Shown one piece after another: positions 29,741 through 38,205 of a stretch of 64,000 nt of DNA. A program made the translations under genes and the position numbers. Position 1 is the stretch's first letter. Each line of letters starts with the position of its first letter. The notes beneath the pieces are model-generated. The model saw only the letters and a list, made by a program, of their open reading frames with translations. It had not been told where the DNA came from and searched no databases. The stretch comes from CBDIHP01 sp965279195. Lineage in GTDB: Bacteria > Planctomycetota > Planctomycetia > Isosphaerales > Isosphaeraceae. The DNA is taken from contig CBDIHP010000026.1 of the NCBI GenBank assembly GCA_965279195.1, positions 62,001 to 126,000 on the forward strand, read 5' to 3'.

Positions 29741-30640
29741 CTACGATGGTTCGGGGACACCCGCCGCGCGGCTGCCCCACAATCGCTCGGGGCCCAGCCG
29801 TCGGGCGATCGCGGCGGCGAGGAGGAGGGCGAGGGCGATTTCGAGGATGTCCGAGGCCAGGCCGACCCAGAAGATGGGGCCGTGGGCCCTCGCGTAGATC
29901 TTCGTGGCGTTCACGACCTGCAAGCCGGCGAGCCGGGCGAGGGCGAGGGTCAGGATGGCCCACTCGGCCCAGGTCGCCGCGCGACGGCCCGGGGCCGAGA
30001 ACGCGAGCAGGCCGAGCAATGGCAGCAACCGGGCCGCGACCCCGAACGGCAGGGAGAGCACCTCCTGGAGGATCTGGCCACCCCAGGTCAGCCAGTTCAC
30101 CTCCCAGAGCCAGGCGTCGCGGGCCAGATTCGCGGCGTGATTCAGGGGGCCCTTCACCTGCCACGCCAGGGCGAGCAGCAGGCCGATCGCCAGGGACGAG
30201 AGCCGCGCGCGGGCCAGGACGATCGCCGCCGCCGACGCCATCGCCATCAGGGCCAGGCCGAGCATCCAGAGATTCAGGCCAGCCTCCGACACGTGCAAAC
30301 TTCCCGACGATCCCGGATCCCGGTAGACGACCCCGAGCGCGGGCCAGCGGTAGAGCATCAGGAGCGCCCAGTCGATCCCCGCGACCACGGCCACGAACTC
30401 CGGCGCGCTCGGGCCCCGCCCGTATCGGAACCGCCTGGCCAGCACCACCGGCACCAGGGCCATCAGGACCTTCCACTCCGCCTCGTTCGCCACCGCAAGC
30501 CAGCCGACCCACTCCGGCACCCGCTCGCGATTGACGCGGATCTCCGGCCCGAGCGAGAACCACCCCGCCCCCACCGCGACGGCCACCCCCGCCACGAGCA
30601 CCACCAGATCCGCCAGCGTCATCCCCCGCGGCTCGTCCAT
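29741..30640 (-). CDS. polytopic membrane protein, unknown function
   Basis: The protein has 299 residues with about seven to eight hydrophobic spans, for example LADLVVLVAGVAVAVGAGW, VLMALVPVVLA, LWMLGLALMAMASAAAIVL, LSSLAIGLLLALAWQV and ILEIALALLLAAAIA. The start at 30640 (MDEPRGMTLADLV) has GGGGGG three bases upstream. No family motif was recognised. An F2 repeat begins 10 bp upstream of the start, which is unusual because it would lie in the leader or promoter. Confidence 0.7.
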   Translation of the reverse strand: MDEPRGMTLADLVVLVAGVAVAVGAGWFSLGPEIRVNRERVPEWVGWLAVANEAEWKVLMALVPVVLARRFRYGRGPSAPEFVAVVAGIDWALLMLYRWPALGVVYRDPGSSGSLHVSEAGLNLWMLGLALMAMASAAAIVLARARLSSLAIGLLLALAWQVKGPLNHAANLARDAWLWEVNWLTWGGQILQEVLSLPFGVAARLLPLLGLLAFSAPGRRAATWAEWAILTLALARLAGLQVVNATKIYARAHGPIFWVGLASDILEIALALLLAAAIARRLGPERLWGSRAAGVPEPS

Positions 30641-30649
30641 GCGCCCCCC

Positions 30650-30726
30650 GTAGGGTCCGCGATTGCGGACCGTTTTGGATTCGTTATCCATTGACATGAC
30701 CAATGGTCTGCAATAGCGGACCCTAC
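30650..30726. repeat. F2 palindromic repeat, copy 2
   Basis: Arms 30650-30671 and 30705-30726 are inverted copies matching at 20 of 22 bases. The centre holds TTTTGGATTCGTTATCCATTG. It lies between the start of the membrane-protein gene and the F1/F4 repeats to the right. Confidence 0.85.
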
Positions 30727-30922
30727 CCGTGCGTTGGCGTCGTTCGGTTTGCGAGGTTCCTCGCCATCCTCGCGATGGCAGCATCGCCGATCCAGGTGGA
30801 CGGATCAAGCCATACTTGACGAGACAAGGGGTGGGGGTGCGGACGGCGACCCGGAGGATAAGCTTCACCCCACCGACGGCAAGCCCGGCCGGGCGGGCGG
30901 GTCGTGACGTCCGGAACACGCG

Positions 30923-31071
30923 GATCTGGAGTGCGTCCGCTTGCTGACGCTCTCGCCCGGCGGGAGCTTGCTCCCGAGAGACCACATCCGGTCGGAGCCG
31001 GCCGCTTCGATCGGGCACGCGAAGCGAGCTTCGCGAGAACACAGCGTCAGCAAGCGGACGCACTCCAGATC
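30923..31071. repeat. F1 multi-hairpin palindromic repeat, copy 2
   Basis: Terminal arms 30923-30951 and 31043-31071 are perfect 29-bp inverted copies. The inner GGGAGCTTGCTCCCGAGA (30962-30979) and the distal CGCGAGAACACAGCG are identical to copy 1 at 8539. The second hairpin reads CGAAGCGAGCTTCG here and CGGAGCACGCTCCG there, a paired G-C to A-T change. The whole gap 30641-31161 holds only repeats F2, F1 and F4 and no gene. Confidence 0.88.
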
Positions 31072-31098
31072 TCGCCTCCCTTTCGATCTCGCGAGTCC

Positions 31099-31150
31099 GT
31101 CGGTGCGGTGACGCCTCCCCGCCGGGGCGGCGTCTTCACCCCACCCGACC
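31099..31150. repeat. F4 palindromic repeat, copy b
   Basis: GTCGGTGCGGTG, stem GACGCC...GGCGTC, then TTCACCCCACCCGAC. It ends 11 bp beyond the stop of the DUF4239 gene, in a terminator-like place. Confidence 0.8.
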
Positions 31151-31161
31151 CCGCTGGGGGG

Positions 31162-31918
31162 TTACTTCATCATGGACAGGGCTTTCCGCAAGGGCGCGGG
31201 GGTGGCCTGGATCAGGCCTTCGAAGGGGTGGTTCATCTCCAGGATCAGGAACAGGGCCAGGGCCATCGAGAGGGCGCAGATGGACAGGCAGGTGATCGTG
31301 GTGGCGTTGCGCGGGGCGAGCAGGCCGAAGGCGAGGAACAGGACGCCCAGCCAGATGATCAGGATGACCAGGAACGGGGTGGGGAGTTCGGTGAGCGAGC
31401 GTTCCACCAGCAGCCAGCGCGACTGGAGCAGCTCCGAGCAGATGTCCAGGCACTGCGAGCGCATGGTCCTGTGCAGGTCGTCGGGCGGGTTGAGGGACTG
31501 GAGCATCTGCTGGAGTTCGTCGAGGCCCTGCCCGTTCTCGATCGGCTCCAGGCCCGGGCTCGCCCCGGCGTTCGGCCAGATCCTCTCGATGTTCCTGGCC
31601 ACCAGGTGCTTCAGCTTCTTGCGGATCGGCTCGGCGGGCCCGCCGTAGCGGATGAGAGTCCGGTCGAGCAGGATCATCTTCGCCCCGGCCGTGCTGATGG
31701 CGTCGTTGGCCTGGTCGAACGTCGCCTTGGCCGAGGTCACCAAAAGCCCGATCACGAGCGCCACCAGGGTCGCGATCACCCCCGACGCCGCCTGGACGAT
31801 CTCCTTGGAGTCGTCGCGGATGTGGTGGTCCGGCAGCCGGTACCCTCAGCCACGACCCGGCCCAGCCGCCGAGCCCCAGCATCGCGAGCGTGAAGAGCGA
31901 GATCCACATCGCGGACAT
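31162..31918 (-). pseudogene. DUF4239 (bestrophin-like) membrane protein, interrupted by a 1-base frameshift
   Basis: The N-terminal part MSAMWISLFTLAMLGLGGWA starts at 31918 in one frame. The rest (RLPDHHIRDDSKEIVQAAS, GVIATLVALVIGLLVTSAKA, AISTAGAKMILLDRTLIRYG) is in another. Dropping one base in the CCC run at 31843-31845 joins them into about 251 residues. The joined protein has the DUF4239 layout: an N-terminal TM, the PDHHxxxDSK motif, a second TM, a helical loop, and two C-terminal TMs (TPFLVILIIWLGVLFLAFG, TITCLSICALSMALALFLIL). Function of the family is unclear. The lesion looks like a sequencing indel. Confidence 0.8.
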
Positions 31919-32152
31919 CCGGCCCCCGTCAGGTCTGCTTTCGCAGCCCCATGTTCCCATTCCCACTCAAAACAGCAACCACTCGACCTGTTTGGGGCCG
32001 GTTCGTGTGCCACAGGCCGTGCCAGTGCCGGGGAAGGCCCCGGGGGGTCGATCCACCTCCGGACGTCGGACAACGCGAATCGGTCCGCACGAGCGGCCCT
32101 CAACGGCACGCGATCGGCGTCGCAAAGATAGCAAGGGGTCCGCGCCAATGCC
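31919..32152. other. intergenic gap between DUF4239 start and DUF1559 end, no gene
   Basis: Codon pattern and frames on both strands give nothing protein-like. It must contain the promoter of the leftward DUF4239 gene, but no clear -35/-10 is visible. Confidence 0.4.
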
Positions 32153-32196
32153 AAGGGGCCGGCCGATCGCCCGAGGAAGGCGACCGGCCGGCCCTT
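32153..32196 (-). terminator. terminator-like hairpin after the DUF1559 gene
   Basis: A long GC-rich stem, AAGGGCCGGCCGGTCGCC pairing with GGCGATCGGCCGGCCCCTT across a short TTCCTCG loop, lies about 31 bp past the stop. A T-run is lacking, so it may instead be a structural 3' end. Confidence 0.55.
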
Positions 32197-32227
32197 GTTG
32201 GTTGCGTCGGAGGCGGTCCGTCTCGGC

Positions 32228-33283
32228 TCAGTACGAGTCGGCCGAGATGACCTCGCCGCCCGCGATGGTGCCGAGGGCGCGATAGGTGGCGGGGTTCAAG
32301 GTGTCCTTCATGAACCTGACCGAGCCGTCGCCCATGAGGGCGTTGACGCCGCCGGGGTGGTAGCTGTTGGCCTGGAGCGAGGCGTAGGTCGGGCCGCCGT
32401 TGTTCTCGTCGATGCTGACCCAGTCGAACGACTTGGTGAAGCCGGTCGGGATCACCTTGGCGTTGGGGGTGACGGCGGTGGTGATGCCGGTGTAGTAGAC
32501 GCCGCCGTTGGTCCAGCGGGTGAAGCCGGCGGGGATGCCGTACTTCTTCGAGCCGCTGCACGCCTGGATCAGGGTCTTGAGGGTCGCCAGCGACGAGGAG
32601 GGGTCGGGGACGCTGGTCGGCGACATGCCAGGAGGGGCGGTCGGGGTGGTGTAGCAGTCGCGGGCCTGGAGGTGGCCGATGGTGCCTTCCGACATCATGA
32701 TGCTATTGCTGAGGCCGTCGGTGAAGCCGGCGATCGTCCGCGAGACGTTCGGGCCGAAGGCCGAGCGGTTCACGGGGCCGATCGACGAGCCGTTGATCGA
32801 CCAAACGTACCAGTCGCCCACCAGCGCGCCATAGCTCGCGGTGGCGTAGCCGGTGCCGTTGGGGTCGAGCGTCGGGCCGGGGTCGCTGGGGCAGATCAGC
32901 GTCTTCACCGGCAGGTTGCTGACGGTGAGGTTCGCCGGGGCGCTGTAGGTCAGGGTGAAGTTGGTCGAGGCGTAGAGCGGGCCCATTTCCATGAAGGGCG
33001 CGATGCGGGCCGGGACGCTCCAGGCCGACTCGAAGACCCAGTTCTTGCTGGCGTAGGGCGGCACGAGGATGGTGGTCGGCGGGAAGGCCCCGTTGGTGCT
33101 CTCGTAATTGTGCAGGCCGAGTCCGAGCTGCTTGAGGTTGTTCGTGCACTGGATCCGCCGGGCCGCCTCGCGGGCGGACTGGACGGCGGGCAGCAGAAGG
33201 GCGATCAAAACGGCGATGATCGCGATGACGACCAGCAGCTCGATCAGGGTGAAGCCGCGACGACGGGGCGAGGACGGGACCAC
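32228..33283 (-). CDS. DUF1559 prepilin-like protein (H-X9-DG family)
   Basis: This belongs to a large planctomycete-specific family of pilin-like surface or periplasmic proteins. The prepilin N-terminus is RRRGFTLIELLVVIAIIAVL, followed by IALLLPAVQSAREAARRIQC and NNLKQLGLGLHNYE. The C-terminal H-X9-DG motif is HPGGVNALMGDGSVRFMKD. There is no ATG near the mature end. The start is the GTG at 33283 (VVPSSPRRRGF), preceded by AAGGAG with a 6-nt spacer. Length is 351 residues. It is divergent from the TPR-peroxiredoxin gene. Cleavage by a prepilin peptidase after the RRRG glycine is expected. Confidence 0.93.
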   Translation of the reverse strand: MVPSSPRRRGFTLIELLVVIAIIAVLIALLLPAVQSAREAARRIQCTNNLKQLGLGLHNYESTNGAFPPTTILVPPYASKNWVFESAWSVPARIAPFMEMGPLYASTNFTLTYSAPANLTVSNLPVKTLICPSDPGPTLDPNGTGYATASYGALVGDWYVWSINGSSIGPVNRSAFGPNVSRTIAGFTDGLSNSIMMSEGTIGHLQARDCYTTPTAPPGMSPTSVPDPSSSLATLKTLIQACSGSKKYGIPAGFTRWTNGGVYYTGITTAVTPNAKVIPTGFTKSFDWVSIDENNGGPTYASLQANSYHPGGVNALMGDGSVRFMKDTLNPATYRALGTIAGGEVISADSY

Positions 33284-33564
33284 AGGGGGCTCCTTCGTGA
33301 ACGATGCAATGCGTCTTCCGACGAGATGAGAGAATTCTAACCATGAAGATGAAGGATAGATGAACGGTTCGTGTGAAACGCGGGATCCTTCGTTGATGAA
33401 TGTGAGAAGACGAGATGAAGCCCGGTCCGGGGTCGGACGGTGGAACCCCGGCCGGCGAGCGGCTAAGATCGAGGCCGGGATCCGCACCCCCTGGACAATC
33501 CCGCACCCGCGCCCCGACCGCCCACCCGGAACCGCTCCGACGGCACGCGCCGAGGACACCCGCC
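33284..33564. promoter_or_regulatory. divergent promoter region, DUF1559 / TPR-peroxiredoxin
   Basis: This 281-bp gap lies between two divergent starts. It is unusually AT-rich at 33315-33420. No operator or specific promoter box could be fixed. Confidence 0.4.
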
Positions 33565-35907
33565 ATGAATCACCCCACGCCCCGCGGCCGGGCCCTCCGG
33601 CTCGCCCTGACCCTGAGCGCCGGACTCGGCCTGATGCCCGCCGGCCGGGCCCTCGCCGACGAGCCGAACAGGCCGACGGCCTCGCCGTCCGAGAAGAACC
33701 CGGCGGTCCCCGCCGCGGGGCACTCGGTCCACGGCGAGGCGTTCGACGACGGACCCCGCCAGAAGGCCTACCTGATGCCCGGCATGGGCCAGGTCGACTT
33801 CCCCGTGACCGTGTCGGAGAAGCTCGACGCGAAGAAGAAGGCCGACGCGCTGGCGTTCGTCACCCAGGGGGTCGCCCAGCTCCACACCTTCTACTATTTC
33901 GAGTCCGAGCGCTCGTTCCGCCAGGCCGCCCTGTCCGACCCCGACTGCCCCATGGGCTACTGGGGCATGGCCATGTCGAACGTCAATAACGCCCGGCGGG
34001 CCAAGGGGTTCCTCAAGGAAGCCAACGCCAAGGCGGCGAAGACCAAGATCACGCGCCGCGAGCAGCTTTATCTGGACGCCCTCAACGCCCGCTACAAGAC
34101 CGAGGGCGACGACAAGTCGCGCCGGCAGGGCGAGATCCTCGGGCTGGAGACGCTGGTGCAGGAGTTCCCCGGCGACCTCAACGCCCGCGCCTGGCTGGCG
34201 ATGGTCACCTGGCAGGCGGCGTCGCAGGACGGAATCGGCAGCCGGCAGGCGGTCGACACCATCATCGACACGATCCTGGAGAAGGCGTCGCTGCACCCCG
34301 GCGGGCACCACTACCGGATCCATCTGTGGGACGGCGTCAAGCCCGCCCGCGCGGAGAAGTCGGCCGGGCTCTACGCCAAGGCCGCGCCCGGGATCGCCCA
34401 CGCCTGGCACATGCCCGGCCACACCTACACCGGCCTCCAGCGCTACGCCGACGCCTCCTACCAGCAGGAAGGCTCGGCCCGGGTCGACCACGCCTACATG
34501 ATGCGCGACCGGGTCATGCCGTTCGAGATCCACAACTACTTCCACAACAACCAGTGGCTCTGCACCAGCCTGAGCCACATCGGCCGGGCCCGTGACGCCA
34601 TCGTCGTGGCCAGGAACCTCGTCGAGCAGCCCCGCGACCCGCAGAAGAACGGCCCCAACGACGGCGGGTCCGCCCAGCGCGTCGGGCGGCTGCGGTGGTC
34701 GGAGGTCCTCACCCGGTTCGAACTCTGGGACGACCTGATCGCCGCCACGACCTCGGGCGCGCTCGACTGGACCGACATCCCCGCCGAGAAGAAGGAAAAG
34801 GCCTACACCCTGGGCCTCGCGTACGCCGCCAGGGGGGACGCCGCGAAGCTCGCCGAGCAGGTCGCCATCCTCAAAGGCATGGCCCCGGCGTCCACCGCGA
34901 CGTCCACGACGTCCACCAGCACCTCTGGACGTCCGTCTACGCCCGGTTCGACGTCCACGACCACTCCATCCGCACCCCGCCCCCGGCCGGCGATGGGGGG
35001 CGCCAACGCGGCCCCCGCCCTGGCGGAACTCGAAGGCTATCAGCTCCTGGCGAAGGGGGATGACCTCGGGGCGATCGACAAGTTCAAGCAGGCCACGGGG
35101 ATGCGGCCGGAGGCTCTGGCCCGGGCGTACCTCTCGCGCAAGAACTTCGGCCTGGCCGAGTCGACCGCGAAGGACGCCGTGGCGAAGAACCCCAACCAGG
35201 CCCCGCCGCTCGTCGCCCTGGTCGAGGCCCTCTCGGCGTCCGGGAAGGCCAAGGAGGCGCAGGAGGCTTACGCGAAGCTGGAACCGTTGATGAAGTCGGC
35301 CGACCGCGACCTGCCGATGTTCCGGCGGCTGGCGGCGATCGCGGACGGCTGGAAGTCCAGGGATGGCTGGAAGCCGGCCGGCGACACCCCGACGGACGAG
35401 ACGACCGCCGGGCGGGTCGACCTGACCACCCTCGGCCCCCTCGGCTGGGCCCCCCTGCCCGCCGAGCCGCTCAAGCTCACCGACACCGCGGGCAAGCCCT
35501 TCGACCTCGCCGACCACAAGGGCAAGAACGTGGTCGTCCTGTTCTTCCTGGGCAACAAGTGCGCCCACTGCCTCCAGCAGTTGCAGGACTTCGGCAAGGA
35601 GATGGCCGCCCTCAAGGCGCTCAACACCGACCTCGTCGCCGTCTCGACCGACGACATGGAGAAGGCGAAGGAGATCAAGGACAACAAGGAGGGGGTGAAG
35701 TTCCCGATGCGGATCCTCCCGAACCCCGGCCTGGAGGCCTTCAAGTCCTACCGCGCCCACGACGATTTCGAGGGCGTCCCGATGCACGGGATCTTCCTGA
35801 TCGACGCCCAGGGCCGCGTCCGCTGGCGCCGGATCTCCGCCGAGCCGTTCCTGGATGTGGATTTCATCAAGAAAGAGACCGCTCGCGTGAGCAAGGTCAA
35901 GATGTGA
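33565..35907 (+). CDS. secreted helical-repeat (TPR-like) protein with C-terminal thioredoxin/peroxiredoxin domain
   Basis: The start at 33565 (MNHPTPRGRALRLALTLSAG) gives a signal peptide ending near ALADEP. Residues about 80-430 are helical repeats of TPR type (QLHTFYYFESERSFRQAALS, DPDCPMGYWGMAMS, AWHMPGHTYTGLQRYADASYQ). A Ser/Thr/Pro linker lies near residues 443-475. A second helical block (AYLSRKNFGLAESTAKDAVA, EAYAKLEPLM) follows. The C-terminal AhpC/TSA-like domain has the CxxC redox pair Cys666/Cys669 in NKCAHCLQQL and DLVAVSTDD. It is probably a periplasmic thiol protein acting on a partner held by the repeats. Length is 780 residues, and the partner is unknown. Confidence 0.85.
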   Translation: MNHPTPRGRALRLALTLSAGLGLMPAGRALADEPNRPTASPSEKNPAVPAAGHSVHGEAFDDGPRQKAYLMPGMGQVDFPVTVSEKLDAKKKADALAFVTQGVAQLHTFYYFESERSFRQAALSDPDCPMGYWGMAMSNVNNARRAKGFLKEANAKAAKTKITRREQLYLDALNARYKTEGDDKSRRQGEILGLETLVQEFPGDLNARAWLAMVTWQAASQDGIGSRQAVDTIIDTILEKASLHPGGHHYRIHLWDGVKPARAEKSAGLYAKAAPGIAHAWHMPGHTYTGLQRYADASYQQEGSARVDHAYMMRDRVMPFEIHNYFHNNQWLCTSLSHIGRARDAIVVARNLVEQPRDPQKNGPNDGGSAQRVGRLRWSEVLTRFELWDDLIAATTSGALDWTDIPAEKKEKAYTLGLAYAARGDAAKLAEQVAILKGMAPASTATSTTSTSTSGRPSTPGSTSTTTPSAPRPRPAMGGANAAPALAELEGYQLLAKGDDLGAIDKFKQATGMRPEALARAYLSRKNFGLAESTAKDAVAKNPNQAPPLVALVEALSASGKAKEAQEAYAKLEPLMKSADRDLPMFRRLAAIADGWKSRDGWKPAGDTPTDETTAGRVDLTTLGPLGWAPLPAEPLKLTDTAGKPFDLADHKGKNVVVLFFLGNKCAHCLQQLQDFGKEMAALKALNTDLVAVSTDDMEKAKEIKDNKEGVKFPMRILPNPGLEAFKSYRAHDDFEGVPMHGIFLIDAQGRVRWRRISAEPFLDVDFIKKETARVSKVKM

Positions 35908-35947
35908 GCCGGCACTCGCCTCGCGGTACACAGGGCAAGGCTCGGGA

Positions 35948-36128
35948 GCGCTGGGCGAGGGTCTCCCGACCCCGCCCTTGCCCTGAGTTGCGGTACCACA
36001 GGATCGGGTCTCCTGACCCGAATATCCAAGGCTCCGACGCGCGGCCTTCCGTTATGGGTCTGGAGACCCGATCCGGCTGTGCCGCGCGGCGGATGTAGGG
36101 GCGGGGTCTGGAGACCCGCGCCCGGCGC
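35948..36128. repeat. F3 repeat, long form, copy 2
   Basis: The outer stem is GCGCTGGGCG paired with CGCCCGGCGC. Four GGGTCTxxxGACCC palindromes lie inside, with TTGCGGTACCACAGGA and CCGCGCGGCGGATGTAGGGG between them. It lies between the convergent TPR-peroxiredoxin and ClC genes and aligns along its length with the copy at 60743. Confidence 0.85.
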
Positions 36129-36144
36129 CACGGTTCCATGTCTT

Positions 36145-38014
36145 CTACTCAGACTTCAACGCCTGGATCTGGCTCGAGTACGCCGCCACGAGGTCGCGGC
36201 GGTTCAACAGCCCGAGGAGTTGGCCGGGGTCGTCGGTCGAGACGACCGGGATCTCGTCGAGGTTCAGTTCGGTCAGGCGCCTGAGGGCGGTGTGCAGGTC
36301 GTCGCCGGGGGTGACGGTCAAGACAGGCCGGCTGGCCAGGTCGTCGGCCACGACGAGGTGGTCGATGGTGGTGCCCAGCAGGGCACTCCGGACGTCGCCG
36401 CAGGGAGAGGATGCCCGTCATCCTGCCCTCGGCGTTCACGACCGGATACAGGATCGCCTGCGAGTTCGCCACCAGGCGGAGCAGCTCGTCGAACGGCGTC
36501 GATTCGGGCACCAGCTCGATGCCGGCGGTGCGCATGGGGATCTCGCGCACGCGGAGCCGTTCGAGCACGTCGATCACGAAATCCCCCTGGTGCGCGCCGC
36601 TGTCGACCAGGCTGGGCACCTGCTCCTCGTAGAGCGTCCATCGCCTGGAGAACCCGATGCTCAGCCCGCAGGCCAGCATCAGCGGGACGAGCAACGAATA
36701 ATTCCCCGTCATCTCGCAGACCATGACGATCGACGTCAGCGGCGTCTTCGAGACCCCCGCGAAGAACCCGCCCATGCCCACGAGCGCGAAGGCGCCGGGG
36801 TCGATCGATTCGGCCCCCGGGAAGAACACGCGCAAGGTCTCGCCGACCGCCCCGCCGAGCAGCCCGCCGATCACGACCGACGGCCCGAAGATCCCGCCCG
36901 ATCCGCCCGAGCTGACCGTGAGGCCCGTCGCGATGATCTTGAGGATCGCCAGCGCGAACAGCAGCCCCGCCCCCATGCCGGGCCGGAATGGCGCCTGATC
37001 CGGCAAGCATAATGAGGGCGGCAGGCCGATCGCCCCCCATTGCATCCAGCCGTAGCCGCCGCCGAGCACCTGGGGGAAGGCCAGCGCGATCAGACCCAGC
37101 ATCAGCCCGCCGATCGCCGGCTTGACGTGCCGCGGGACGGGCAACGGGTTGAAGAGGTAGTCGCGCACGCCATAGAAAAACTTGACGTAGAACCAGCCCA
37201 CCCCCGCGCAGACGACCGCCAGGATGGCGAAGGCCGGCAGCTCCTTGAACCCGTGGAACGCCTGCGGCCCGACGGCGAACACCGGCTCGGGGTGGAGGAA
37301 CAGCGCGAAGGTCGAGTACGCGACGATCGAGCTGGCCAGGCAAGGCAGGAGCGCCGACGACTCGGTCGCCGAGGACGAATACAGGATCTCGCAGGCGAAC
37401 AGCGCCCCGCCCAGCGGCGACCGGAAGATCGACCCGATGCCCCCCGCCGCCCCCGCGAGCATCAAGAGCCGCCGCTCGCTCACGGTCAGCCTTAATAACC
37501 TGGCGAGCAGCGATCCGAACCCCGCGCCGATCTGCCCGATGGGCCCTTCGAGCCCGGCCGAGCCGCCGGTGCCGATGGTGATGAGCGAGGTGATCCCCTT
37601 GATGATCGGCACCCGCCCCCGGATCATGCCCCCGCCTTTGTGGAAGGCCTTGATCATCGAGTCGGTGCCGTGCCCCTCGGCCTCGGGCGCGAGCGTGAAG
37701 ACGATCAGCCCGCACACCAGGCCCCCGAGCGTCGGGATGAGCAGCACGAGCCACCACGGGTACGGCGACGTGATCGCCCGGGGGTGCCCCCCGACGGCCG
37801 GCGGCGTCTGGAAGTGCAGCCACTCGCCGAAGACGTAATCCGAGATCCCGTCCAGGGAAACGAGCAGCACCACCGAGAGGGCCCCGGCCACGAACCCGAC
37901 GATGGGGCTGCAGACCACCACCCGCCCGGCCCCCGGCGTGGCCCACCTCGTGGCCAGCCCATTCAGGACCCGGCTCACCCTCGCCCCCCAACGCCCGCGC
38001 CCCGCCGTGGTCAT
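36145..38014 (-). CDS. ClC-family chloride channel/antiporter with CBS pair, second CBS frameshifted
   Basis: The chloride-pathway motifs are GTGGSAGLEGPIGQ (with the gating Glu), GAAGGIGSIFRSPLGGALFA and GIFGPSVVIGGLLGG. About ten hydrophobic spans precede a cytosolic CBS domain (IELVPESTPFDELLRLVANS...YPVVNAEGRMTGILSL). As read, the frame then turns into Arg/Pro-rich noise ending at 36149. Removing one base near 36398 restores LRDVRSALLG and the second CBS domain (LTVTPGDDLHTALRRL, DEIPVVSTDD, LLGLLNRRDLV), with the stop at 36145. The restored protein has about 622 residues. The start at 38014 (MTTAGRGRWGARV) is used; the frame is open to 38185 through repeat sequence. Confidence 0.88.
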
Positions 38015-38126
38015 ATCCCTGGAATCTCCCCGACCGCGTCCTGTGCCGAACCCCGGTCGCAAGAGATTCCCCCACAACGCGATCGGAAACAAGTCCAGTC
38101 CGTAGGGTCCGCCGTCGCCGGCCGCC

Positions 38127-38198
38127 GTAGGGTCCGCTATTGCGGACCAATCTTTTGATCCGATCACATGAAGATTGGTCCGCAATAGCGGACCCTAC
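38127..38198. repeat. F2 palindromic repeat, copy 3 (perfect 28-bp arms)
   Basis: Arms 38127-38154 and 38171-38198 are exact inverted copies. A truncated extra arm (GTAGGGTCCGCC) starts at 38102. The repeat ends 7 bp before the stop codon of the di-heme oxidoreductase gene and about 110 bp before the ClC start. Confidence 0.9.
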
Positions 38199-38205
38199 GG
38201 GGAGG

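Noticed and set aside
35948..36128. Possible CRISPR array from regularly spaced GGGTCTCCAGACCC
   Set aside because: Units are palindromes with non-unique linkers shared between copies, too few, and no cas genes are near; it is an interspersed repeat.
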